From NCBI GenBank assembly GCA_963966185.1, contig CAWZYM010000389.1, forward strand, positions 1-64,000: DNA of 64,000 nt. The letters run 5' to 3'. The position numbers and the translations under genes were made by a program. This document shows, one piece after another, positions 9,065 to 20,729 of this stretch (position 1 is its first letter; each line of letters starts with the position of its first letter). The notes beneath the pieces are model-generated. The model did no database searches. It was not told the origin of the DNA and was given only the letters and a program-made list of their open reading frames with translations. This DNA is from Rhabditoides inermis (lineage: Eukaryota > Nematoda > Chromadorea > Rhabditida > Rhabditidae).

Positions 9065-12000
9065 GCCAATGCGGTGAGAACAGGCGGCTCGGAGTGTTCT
9101 CGTCCGATGTAGTAGTCGGCCGAGAAGTCACACTGTAACAACTCTGTCTCCCATTCCTGTGTCCATCCGTCGCGCACCTGAACAATCTGATCGGCCGCCC
9201 TCTCTCCCATTCGCATCAGCTGATCGCACAGCTGACTCCACCCCGGTCGCTCCGCGCCCTCGCCACGCCAACATGACAACATCACCTCGTATCTATAACA
9301 ACACTACGGTGACCTATCTATTCTGACGCAACCACTCACAGTTTCTGCTCGCAGTAAACCGGCCGTGGCTGTCTGTCCCTATTCAAATGTGATAGTAGAT
9401 GGGAGGGTAGGATAGATGGATAGGGCACTCCGCCAAGTGTGGCCAGAGAGAAGAGCACGCTGCCGAATGAGTATCTGAATTGATGAATTACATCTTGTCT
9501 CTCCATCTCTTCTCTCACATGTCGCTGTGCAGTGTGTGCTCGCCTGTCCGCATCACTTCGGGCGCCATGAACTTGAATGAGAATGCATAGTCGCCCGAAG
9601 AGTGGAAGCGGTAGTACTCGCCGTCATTCTTGCCTACTGACGACTTGCCAAAGTCAGAGATCTACAATGCACATGTGTGGATGGTGTGCGGATGAGTCGT
9701 ATGTGGACGAGTGGATGATTCGTGTGTCATGTGTGTATTTCGGATAGATTTAATGTGTGTATGAGTATCGTAAATGGGGACAAGCCTTTGCTCCGCCGTC
9801 GGCCGTCACCATGACAGTCTTGGTAGAGAGGGATCGGTGGACGAAGCCTCGCTGGCGGAGGTAGTCCTGACAAAAGACAGTCAATGAGTGAGCGCACTCC
9901 CTGCACCCACCATTCCATTGCACACGTGGACAGCCAGCCGCAGAGCGTCCCTCTTCGACACCAACATGTCCCGGTCGCAGTCTGCCAGCGGGTCCAGCGG
10001 GTCCTGTCGCAGGTCCCGCAGCTAAAACCACAAATCAACTTTGTACTAGCAGTTCTTCATACCTTTAGCAGATATCTGTACCGATCGTTGAGGTACGTGC
10101 GAAGATCGCCTTGTGCGCAGTATTCTGTGATCATACACAGAGGATCGTTGGTTGTGATCACACCTGAAGCAACATACATTGTTTCTTGTGAGTATTGTGT
10201 ACTCATATCACAATCTATGGTTGTATGGACTCCATGTGCGTGGTGGATAAAATAGTATAATGAGAATTGATATCACAGCCGGAAACCACGAAAAGTTATC
10301 ACACTCACCCAGTAGATTGACTATCCTAGGATGATATCCCATCGCCTTGTTTGCCTCGATCTCATCAATGAACTGTTGTCGAGACGCCAAGTCGCCTCCC
10401 TGTATTGATTTATATCGATTAGGACTATTGATTCCTACCGGATGTGCGATCTTGACAGCGATTCTCTTGTGTTCGTCTAGTACGATGGGGCCACTGGTGG
10501 GAGACTGCCAGTCGGTGGCCAGCAGAGAGCCCAGGTACACTGCCCCGTATCGACCACAGCCCAGACGCTGCTCGTACGTCACCTTCACTGCGCACTCGTC
10601 CATCTCCCACGCATCACTGCACACATCAACAGTCATATTCAGTGTACAGTAACCCACTCGAAGCCCTCTGTCGCAGTGAACGGAATCCTGCCGGTGAGAC
10701 AGCGGTGTATAGCAACGTAGCAAGAGAAGAGTAGAAGGACTGAAGAGATAGTTGGTGAAGTGTGTACTGCTGAACACTTCTCACCTCCGAGCAGAAATCC
10801 ATAGCCCATGATCGTCTTGGAAGTGGGCGAGGAGGGGAGCAAGGAGGCGGAGGGAATCGGCGGCACTGCGACCCACTCCATCCATCAACACTCAATCGCG
10901 ACGCACCTTGTATGATGTCAGCCCGTATGCGCGCTCCTTCCGCGCGTTCATGTCTTCTGTCTCTGACTGCGCACAGCTGCACCCCCAGACGAGTAGGGGA
11001 GGGCGCGTAGCGAGACGAGGAGAACGACGCCGGAGACACCGTCACGTTGAATGCCGTCGCCTCAACTCGCGGTCAGGCCCTCATCGTTTCCATTCACTCA
11101 CATAATCACAGGCCGCTGGGTGGGATTCCGGCAGGCAGAAGCGTTTCGTCTGCAATGATTACGTGTATTCATCGTGCTCATTCTCTTCAAGTTTCAAGTT
11201 TACCTCTGTTTTGTTATATCTAAGCAGACACTCCGCACCCTCTTCTTGCGATTCGCACGCGCCATAGAATGCTATCAGGTACTTGAATCTAAATTGCCAT
11301 ATGAGGTTTCATTTTATCCCTATTAGTATGTCACTGACAAGGTGGGATCGATGCCTCTCTCGTCGATACTCAATTGCACGTCCACTTCTCTCTGAAAACA
11401 ATACATCTATGATGAGTATTGTTATTATCTATGAACCCACCGTCTTTCCCAGTTGAACGATTGTGTGAGTGAGGGATAAGAGAAGACCGCAAATGGGATG
11501 GGGTGAGGCTGAATGTGACGGTGATTGCAAGAATATAACTGACCAAATGATGAAATTAATTTAAGTAAATAACACTTTTAAAAAAATACTCACCCTGTAT
11601 ACTCCTGGTACAGTCTGCGCTTCGTACCTGTAGAATCGATTACACATTTGAAACTAACAATTATCACAGTACCTCTTCACAGGCAAACAGTATTGGCATA
11701 GTAAGAGGTGAGGCAAGTCTCAATATCTGATGGCAAGGGGCGTGAAATAGAGAGTGCACCTAAAACATTCAATGCAACAAATATGACAATGATAATGATT
11801 ACCTCAACAAGGTACATGGACCTATACTTGACGTTGATCTCATCGAAGAGAATCGTCAGAAGAACCGACGACGAGTTGCGCTTCTGAAAAAATGAATGAA
11901 GTCATGTAACAATACAGTATCAAGAATACTTTTTAAAATAATTATAATACATCTACGTGAAGTTATTTATTATTTACTAATAAGTTTGTAAAACGTACGG

Positions 12001-12539
12001 CGTTGGTGTAGTGCGTGAGGTTGGCTAGAATGGGCGGCAGTCGACTGCTCTCTCGCACATCGTGAGAGGCCGGATGCCAATCCACCGACACTGAAGACTC
12101 ATTCAGAAACGCCGACAGACGCAGAGACGCGTGCTCTGAAAAAGGAAAATCATATACCTGATCGGTGTTCTAACAAAATACAATCTGTACTAATAATATG
12201 TTATGTGAAAGAAAATGAGTAACCATAACAAGTGCGTGGCATTACCTTCAACTCTAATGAGAAGTTGTACTTCGATGGATTTTCTCGTGGTCCCAGGGAA
12301 AATATCGTCTACTATTCTGGGACGACGCTGCAATCAAGGTGGAGAGAGAGAGAGAGAGAATGGAAGAGAGAGAATGAGAGAGAGGAGGGAGAAAAAGAAG
12401 GAGGTGAGGAGAGAGTGTGTGTATGTTTGTTTACCTTCAACTGGGCGCTCGCCTCTATTTGGCACTCATCAGTGTTGCATATGCACTGTTCCGTGAGTTG
12501 TAGAGAGGGCGAAATGAATAGTAGTAGAAAGAGAAGCAT
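8908..12539 (-). CDS. Receptor tyrosine kinase homologue, predicted pseudokinase
   Basis: Twenty-two exons join in phase: 12435..12539, 12246..12327, 11999..12135, 11803..11883, 11673..11759, 11594..11627, 11441..11538, 11339..11391, 11204..11288, 11102..11149, 10907..11060, 10785..10865, 10658..10739, 10439..10616, 10309..10399, 10063..10163, 9911..10021, 9786..9866, 9519..9661, 9340..9474, 9064..9292, 8908..9003 (763 residues). Signal peptide, an extracellular part of about 320 residues with no domain I recognise, a membrane helix near 340-362 (TIMGYGFLLGVLLLFSCYVA), then a kinase domain: RLGCGRYGAVYLG, AVKIAHP with the ATP lysine, helix-C EIEA, VHRSLSTKTV, ISDFGKSS, FMAPEVM, DIYSFGSVLF, CWRGEGAERP. 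The catalytic Asp of HRD is Ser (residue about 548) while DFG is kept, so ATP binding may persist but phosphotransfer should be lost or very weak. The tail is acidic. One intron uses a GC donor. Confidence 0.87.
9017..9061 (-). repeat. (GA)n tract in the last RTK intron
   Basis: On the sense (minus) strand the repeat grows directly out of the donor gtgagaga. Confidence 0.95.
9784..9785 (-). other. GC splice donor in the RTK gene
   Basis: The exon ends ..GGAAAG followed by GC instead of GT. Only this donor keeps phase and the expected GGAK-ISDFG junction; the nearest phase-compatible GT would delete eight conserved-region residues. Confidence 0.65.
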
Positions 12540-13108
12540 CGCGGAATCACCCACACATTGAAACACACCTGAAACAGCCGACAATTTAATGATATGCAAT
12601 CAGTGCGCAAATAAATTATAAAACACGGTGAAATAGGTATTGATTACAGTGCAAAGTTGCGGGAGAGATCTTTCAAAAGTATCAGCGGCTGGAAAATGCG
12701 GCGATGTGAGATGAACAGAGCGGGCATTCCTACACTGCTCTTTTCAAGAGGGCGCCTCTTGAAATAACGCAGGCAACACGGGAGGGAAAGAGAGGGAAAG
12801 GATATGAGACTGGAGAAACCACACGGCGACAGTGATCTTTGCCAGTACTGCTACTACATCGTTTTACCTAGTAACTTGTAACAATAACAATAATGACAAG
12901 TTGAAAGTAAGTGGCAGGGGATTCGAGGACAATGCTTATTGCCTCGACAATTGCCGTGAAAGGCCTCAATATGCATTGATTGCTTGTCTCGAAAATGAAC
13001 ACGCTCTCATTTCGACGAGGAGCAGAAAAGAGAAAGCAGACCTTCTAATGCGACACCGGATAATCAAACAAAACCAAGACGAGTCGATTAAACAACACCT
13101 GCGACAAT

Positions 13109-13111
<3 letters not shown>

Positions 13112-13144
<33 letters not shown>

Positions 13145-13152
13145 AGAGAGAG
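13112..13152 (+). repeat. (GA)n tract
   Basis: Intergenic GA repeat. Confidence 0.95.
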
Positions 13153-13983
13153 ATTCACATGGGTGCTCCCACGTGGTTGAAAAACCAGAGAGCATTGAAC
13201 TGGTGGAACGAGTGGGAGAAGGAGAAGGAGAAGAGAAGGAGCAGCAGCAGAAGAGGTTAAGGGAAGAGTGCGTGGGAAGAGGATAGCAAGTGTATGGTGC
13301 GACCCAACCCTGCGGCGACAGGGCCATCGTATCGCTAGACGCCAATCCTCCGATCCTCCCCCCTCCCTTCTCGCGCCGTGCCATACAAATTGCGAGAGTC
13401 GAGTGTTTTTCGAAGGAACCATTTTGTGCGAGAGAAATAGAGACAAATAATCGAATCAATCAGGAGTCCAAGCTGTTTTACTTGTGTGGATTGAACCCAA
13501 GTGTATAGCTGAGCCAGCGCGGGCTAGCTAATACCGAGAGGCAGACACCGAGTTTTGTCTCGATTGAAACGTGATAGTATAGGATACATTCGTCGACTGG
13601 CAGGAGAGCGTGAGAAGAGAAAAGGAAAAGGAAGGAGGGGCGGAGGAAGAAAGGGAGGAAGAAGATGGAACAGTCAACTGGACACGTTATCAAATGTGCA
13701 ATTAGATCACATTCACGGTTCGATCAGTGCCACTGTAAATAATATTTTCCTCGTTTAATTTCAATAAAGTCGTCGCATTCTTCATTGGGTTTTACATTTG
13801 TCTCGCGAACTACAAAACGACTTTGCGGAAATGGAGCAAGAATTGAAGGGGCCATGCATTATCAAAAGTTTTGCGGAAAAAGAGTGATTCCCACAAAGAA
13901 GGAGTACAGAATACAAACAGTGGATGGGGAGAGTGAAGGCTGCGCGTGAAATCCGCGAGATCAGAGGGTAAGGAGATCTGCGT

Positions 13984-13985
<2 letters not shown>

Positions 13986-14027
<42 letters not shown>
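13986..14027 (+). repeat. (GA)n tract
   Basis: Intergenic GA repeat of about 20 units. Confidence 0.95.
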
Positions 14028-14030
<3 letters not shown>

Positions 14031-14856
14031 GGACGTACACATCGAATCAATTATGCTCTCGCTCGAATCGCATTTCACATGCATTTGTAGCGTGGGTTTA
14101 CTGGAATCCCGGAAACCTAAAACGAAATCAAAAATCAATGCAAAGTCGCGCATTCATTCCGACTCCTTTCATACGCGCCCTCAAACGTTTTTGAAAGCAG
14201 CTGGAATCTCGAGACTCGCCCTGACTCACAAAATGATGGACGTAAGTAGTGGTTAAAACTGTGATGTTCTTTATCTAAAATGACTTTCTATTATGACACG
14301 GATGACCTATCAACACAATTATGTATGCATACATAACGAATAATTAATGCACATAATCTTATCTAGAACTTGGATAGAGGATAAAGGAGATTTGAAAAGG
14401 GAATAGGCAAACAAGATTACCATTCATATCGTTTCTTGGTGGTGTTCACTTGATATAATCAATTTTGCACACCGCGAGAAATGCGATTTTGCGTTACAAG
14501 AGAATTTCACATAGTAGTACAGTTTACAAACATCATACCTCAGTTTTCAGTTCATTCCCACTCCGTTGTGTGACCAAAGTCTGCGTTTTATTGTATGCAC
14601 AATATATTACACATCAATGAATAACACAATTTATTGCGTGTTGTTTTTATTTGTAGAATGAGCAATGATACATGCTGCAAATCATGCGAGAACAAAACGA
14701 GACTGCTATGAATACAGTACTACATATGACTGGGTGACCCGTAGAAATAGACTCCAACTGTATACTCATCATAGAGAAAGGTTAGAAGGAACATACTTGT
14801 ATATACACGAGATTGATCACAATGAAAAGATAGAGAAATGGAGTGTAACTGTGTAA

Positions 14857-17800
14857 CTATGCTAATTCGTCTCCAAATGTTTGCGTGAGAATACCCATCG
14901 GACCGACCTTCGTAGCGGAAATCTTCTCTTCTTGTTCTCTGCAAACGAACAATTATTCAGTGGTTAGGAGAAAAGTGTCTGAGTATGAGAGAGAGAGATA
15001 TGGGAGAGAGAGAAAAGATAGGGAGAGAGAGGAGGAGAGGGAGAGAGAGAAAGGGAGGTGCGACTCACCTATTCTTGAGTGCACTGTTGATGAGTTGTTT
15101 CTGCAGAAGAAGCACGGAGCTCTGCTGGTTGGCCAGGAATTCTTTAAGAGACAGAAGGCCATCCTGCACGTCAATGCTGCTGCGTTCCGAGTTGATGTCG
15201 TAGCCTGAAGCACAGGTTATATTCGAGCTGAGTTCTCTCTTTCTCTCTCTCTCCCTCTCTTACTCTCTCTCTCTATCCTTTCTCTCTCCATCCCTTTCTC
15301 CCTCTCTCCCTCCCTCCCTCTCTCTCTCTTACTCTCTCTTTCTCTCTCTTTTTTCTCTCTCTATCTCTCTCTCCCTCCCTCTCTCTCTCTTTCCTCTCAC
15401 CCCTTGGCGGTCTCAGTCCGAGTCCCATGTATCTCTTCGGCTTCCTCTGACAGCACCCCCACCCGTCTTCCACCTGCAATCAATCAGCTCATTTGCATAT
15501 TTAGATGACAGGACAACATGCGATAGGATAGTGAATAACAAAATAGTATACTAATGACATAATAACATATTGTACTAATTATCGATAAAATATATGGTAT
15601 TATAATTTCATAATGTGAAATGTATTGAAGGACTCGCCTTGACGTCGATCTTCTTTATCATCCAGTTGACAAACTGACGAACAACAATCGAGGAAACGTT
15701 GAAAAGGCAGTAGAAGCAACACGCGCCGGCTAAAATAGCATCATCATATTTTTAGAGTTTTTTGTCGATATAATTTTGATCTATATTTCTCTTACCTGTG
15801 AGCATGAAGAAATTGAGTGCCCTGTATAGGTCCGAGTTGATGTGTGCGTCCTTTTGGTTCGACACGAGATCACCGAATCCAATCGTTCCGAAACTACAAG
15901 AAAATGAAATGTACTTTGCCCGCTCAGATTACTTGTCCGTCGTTTGTAGTGATTCGTACCTGATAAAGCAGAAGTAAAGTGCGTCGATGTATGACCAGGC
16001 CTCCGCGTAAGAGTACACTCCGGCAGAGCAAGTGATGAGAGCGAAGGAAAGAGCGAAGAGACAGGCGAACACCTTGTAGACCGAGGGACGCCACTGGTCC
16101 ATCGCACCACACGAACTGAAAGCGGCAGGAGTGAAAGCGTGAGAGTGGAGAGGCAAGAGTACCTCGCGCTCTCTGCATAGTCTTCGTTGTTGACGAGAAG
16201 CTTGATCGGTTTGTTCTGACTCGCAATCAACATTCGCCTGTTTACCTTTCGCTCGTGCAACCATCTGCAAAAAAAGGGTTCATTCTTTCGCTCGTGCAAC
16301 CATCTGCAAAAAAAAGGGTTCATTGGAAACCTGTAGGGGTAATTATGTATGATAGTATGCAATTAATTTGAAGTAAGCTCACCGGAGCAGGTAGCTGAAC
16401 GCAGTGATGAGCCTCTCAAGGAAGAGATTGAAGAAGAGCACACAGCAGGTGCACCCGATCACCTGTAATGTTTATATCATAGCATCAAGTCTCCCCCTTT
16501 CTTCTTCCACCGTACCCCGTATAAGACTGTCGCGAACTTTCCCACGAATGTGCGCGGTGTCGCCGTTCCAAAACCTGCAGATATTCTAAAATAGTTACGA
16601 TCGTAAACATCTGTTTTGCGTTAATCGCCTTTTTCATTTAACTAAAGAAGCGTGTCCATGTTTGCAAAGATGTTTACATTTTATTCAGATTCGAGTAATC
16701 ATTGAATGGGGTTGATGTGGGGAATGGAGGTCTCTGGTCATCTTCGGCCCCTTCCCTATTTGATATAGTCATATATGTGTGTGTGTTTGGACGGGCCGCC
16801 TGGGCCGGGTTGGCTCCGGTTTCACACCCGCCGGTTCCCCCCACTTTGTATTAGTATACGCCACACGAGCCGCCGAAAAAAGCACAGCGCATGGCACTGG
16901 ATGTATTATTGATGGATGAGAGGAGGGTATCGGATGCGTAGAGAGAGTCTTCCTCGTACGCAGAATCCACTCACACGCTTCGCATCACCGCTGTTTTGCG
17001 GTGATTCGACTATCAGATTAGAGAAAGAGAGAGCAGCGAGATTCGGATGGTTTATAGACTCGGACTATGGTATGGGTACTGGAAGAAAAGACGACTGTGA
17101 TCTAATGCGTCCAAAGCGAGCAGCAACCTTTTGTTTCAATGAGATAGATACAGTTTCTTCGAAATATCTTTCTCTCTCTCCCACCTATCGTCGAGATTAC
17201 AGTTCCCGAGAAGAAAAATGAGCCAAGCAGATCGAATCGGTCTTTTCCGGATGTGAGGCCTGATGATGTGGCGTCGCCTGTACATAGATTACATGTAAAC
17301 AAGTTATTTAGTAAACAAGCGAGTAACACTCACTCTGCAACTCGAGGGCTTCGTCAAAGTGTTTGCTGCATTGTGGATCGATCGATCGGGAGCAGATACT
17401 CTCTCGCAGCTGCTCCTTTTTGTCATGGTACTGAAATAGAAGATGTGGGGGTTAGGATGTGACGCGTCTCCGTCTGTCTCAAGCAGGGCTGGCTTGTCTT
17501 GTGTCACCTAACCCCGCTCTTCCGCTGTTATCGCCTTCCCTCTAATGCCCATGTTCCGACTCTGCACTCTTTCGCTCATACCCCTACTGTAGCCGAGAGG
17601 ATCGGGGCTGTGACGCAGGTGGGCCCGTCACAGATTCCCTCCCTCATCCACTCGCAGCCCGCTCCCGCCGTCCCTTTCTCACGTTCTTTCCCCACCCCAT
17701 CGTGTCTGCATATGGTATTCGGGTGTGCGTTTCCCTCGCGTCTACAATCCGCACATGCGAGCACGTTGCAAACTCGGCGGTGTCGCTGGTTTTTGAGTTG

Positions 17801-20729
17801 ATGTTTGAATGCGAGATGAGGGGTGCGAAGCGAGCAGGGCGGTAACACAATACCAGCGGAAGGAAGCGACGCCGCGCAAAGCACTGCGGAAGCGCTCGCG
17901 TGGGAGACAATGAGCAGTCAGGCATACTACTATCGCCGTGCCCGTGACGTCAGAAATAGTTTCTTGACGCAGTGCTCTAATGATAGTTTCTTGTTGACGC
18001 ACTACTCTATCGTCACGGTCGAGAGTGTACAGGCGGCTCACGTCTCTTCTCACAGATGTTAGCATACTGGATAGAGAGAGCGCAGAGTGAGACAGATAAA
18101 GAGAGGAGAGCGAGATCGGCTTTTTGCGGGATCAGGCATAGCCGATGAATGGAGGTAGGAGGGGATTATTGATAGCATTACATGTCACCCGCCCGCTTAT
18201 CCCCCCACTCCCGCGAACCAAATGATTCGTGAAACATACAGAAGCTATGATGATACGAGGTGTGATAAGAATGGGAATGTCGACTTACCATCCGACGCTC
18301 GGACAGCTCGTTCTCCCGTTCCAGGTGGTTGAACAGAATCGCACCTGCAACAAGAGTATATGTGTTTGTAGTGTGGGTGAGTGGAGTGTAGATGAAGAAA
18401 TAACAGATAATACTCACCCATCACGAGATAGCACAGTAGGAGGAATCCAGTGAGTACGAATCTCGCGTTTTCCTCATATATTCGAAGTCTCGCAAGCCAT
18501 CCCACCTATAAAAAGAAAGGATTACGATATTCTTGAACAATCATCTCGATTGTCTTGGCCTTATCCCTTTAAAGGTATTGTACCCTCTGAATCTGGGTGT
18601 ATGTGTAGATACAACATGTCATTGTTTACGACTCAATGAGTATATTATGATGATGCAAATATATATTCTGAAACAATTTGATTTAAAAAAATCATTGAAA
18701 TACTGGAGTGAGAAATCGTAGAAACTAATAACTTTTAATCAGCTCGGGGGTGTGTGCACAACTTGCACGAAGTTTCACAATTTGACCACACTATCGGTTG
18801 TTTCATTCAAGACAATTTATTTGCATGTGTTTATAAGTTTATATTGTTTCTTATGTCATTCTTATTTTAGATAACATTTCTACTATGTGTTTCTTTTACT
18901 AAACTGGCGAAAACAGCTGATGGGAAATTATATGCTAAACGCAGTAAGTTCTGTTAAAAATCATAACTCACAACGTTGCGCAAATATGCGTATCAAGTTG
19001 GATTTAAATGAATGTTTGATCATTTTTAATTCATTATTTTTCATCACAAACAACTATAAACGACATAAAAAAATACCTCTAAAAGGCATTGATAATACAT
19101 TCGTGATACTTTTTAATAGTGGATTCAGAGGGTACACTACCTTTAAGTCTCCGCCTCTATATTCGCCTTAATAAACATGGATAATGCAAACTCAGTAATA
19201 TACACGCGTGTTATGTGGGAGAAATCCTTGACTCACGTATTGGCTACTGTGTGTATAATAAGCAAGGATTACACTACAGTGCGGGAATATTCGCCTATTT
19301 TTCATCACACAATTGATGCCAACGAGAAACTGTACAGTTTATTAGTTTGTCAGTTGGGGATAACACATAACGGCGCTCTTTTTCTGGAAGATTGAAAGCG
19401 AAAATATGAGGCTGATTGCTTTTGTGTGTAGATGCGCTTCAGAATGCGCACGACAAGGGCGCAGTGTCAATTCGTTTGACATACCGGGGAAAACATTTTC
19501 TATATATTACAAAGGTAATTCCCTTTCACCCCGTACCTTTGCTCGAGTAATGCTGGGAAGAGTGTTGGCCCGCAGCATCTCGCGTTGCCCAATGCCGCGC
19601 GCGAACTACAACACAACACGTCAACATCCATCCACACCATGCACAACTATACCTGTAATTTGTGCATGACGGTTCTGGAGAGTGAGAGTTGTCTCCAGTA
19701 TGGCTGCGAGGCGGCACCTGACTGCGACACGGAACGACCGAGCCGGCTCAGACGACGCTGCAACTATCGCATTAGAATTGGGCAGAGGAGGCGAGGGGAG
19801 AAGGGGGGATTGTGCGCGGAGTGAGTCGCTCCCCGAGTCATCCCACATTCATTCATCAACGCGGAACAGAGATGGCAATCGGATAAGACATGCATGGATC
19901 TGGGTGGCTGGAGCGAATTGGATATACTCTCGACGTGGTTGAAGGGGGCGGGGCTGATCCCTCTCTCCCTCCCCCTCCTCCTCTTCCCCACACCAATCCA
20001 TGTATACACGCATACAATTCACACGCAAAACCGGCGACAGAGAGTGTGAGAGGCGCAAGTTTATAGTCGAGGAGTGGCGTGAACGTTTCGAATCGATAAT
20101 TCAATAGAAACACCGTTGTGCAGGTGGTCTGTCGAGAGTGAGTGTGAGGAAGGGCGGAGGGAGGGAGGAAGAGGAAAGCCGGTAATTTACAGGCAGAAAG
20201 CAAAACGTCATGATAATGAAAATGAGGGGGCGGAGTGAGGGTGGAACAGGGGAGGAGAAGAAAAGGATGAAACGGTGGAGCAGGAGCAGTAGAAATGAAG
20301 GAAGGAGGAGTAGGAGGAGGGTGCGGCAAGTGTTGTGTATGATGCGCGTGCGCGCTGTGAGAAGAGAGGCTAATGGGGGATCGGATGGAGGAGACATGTA
20401 TTATTCACATATAGAGAGAACAGGAGGCGAGACCGCATTCATACACAAGTACGAGCCGACACACAACACAACACCCCCCTCCTCCCACCTTGATCCTTAT
20501 GCTACCAGAGGGAGACCTCATACTCACTGTCGACTTCCTCCCGCGCGGGCTCTCATCGCAGTCTGAAAGGGGCTTCCGCTGTTACCTCGCTGCCACAGGT
20601 GTGGCTACTCTCACCCGAGCTATGCGTGTCGGGTTGATGTGAGAGCGGTGCGGATTCCTCGCACACAGTGCTCTGTCTCTGCAGGGAACGTGCCCGTCGC
20701 GGGTGTGGAGACCCCGCCGATGACGGCAT
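14857..20729 (-). CDS. TWK-type two-pore-domain potassium channel
   Basis: Leak K+ channel of the plasma membrane. Exons: 20586..20729, 19537..19605, 18418..18505, 18289..18344, 17334..17430, 17185..17277, 16516..16574, 16383..16462, 16163..16264, 15960..16115, 15796..15893, 15638..15729, 15401..15473, 15069..15204, 14857..14938; 474 residues, all phases agree. TM1 is FVLTGFLLLCYLVMGAILF. The first filter reads TVISTIGFGTATPRT and the second SFGTIGFGDLV, so both pores are of the GFG type and look functional. Between them lie TM2/TM3 and a cytoplasmic loop, and after pore 2 comes TM4 (ACCFYCLFNVSSIVV). The C-terminal tail has a Gln/Leu-rich helix (FLANQQSSVLLLQKQLINSA). The first two exons are the least certain, chosen by phase and by an acceptor (ttgtag) directly before the ATG. 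The intron after exon 12 appears to use a GC donor. Confidence 0.85.
15235..15397 (-). repeat. CT-rich low-complexity tract in a TWK intron
   Basis: On the sense (minus) strand this is GA-rich and begins at the donor gtgagaggaaagaga. Confidence 0.9.
16246..16324 (-). repeat. Tandem duplication of a splice acceptor and exon start (TWK exon 9)
   Basis: Copies 16246-16284 (39 bp) and 16285-16324 (40 bp) differ by one A. Each carries a polypyrimidine run, gcag and the first exon codons for WLHERK. The two acceptors are 39 nt apart, so use of the outer one adds 13 residues in frame. Confidence 0.92.

Larger units (their letters stand above)
12540..14856. other. Intergenic region with GA tracts
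   Basis: No gene recognised on either strand; open frames here are short and low in complexity. Contains GA tracts (separate entries) and an AATAAA at about 13763 (+), which could mark the end of an unrecognised plus-strand transcript. The upstream part must contain the RTK promoter. Confidence 0.5.

Noticed and set aside
12832..13459. Small frames between the RTK and TWK genes
   Set aside because: Low complexity, no splice chain and no recognisable domain.
20528..20562. Possible second exon of the TWK gene
   Set aside because: Good splice signals but phase 2 does not fit the next exon; the 19537-19605 exon fits without it.
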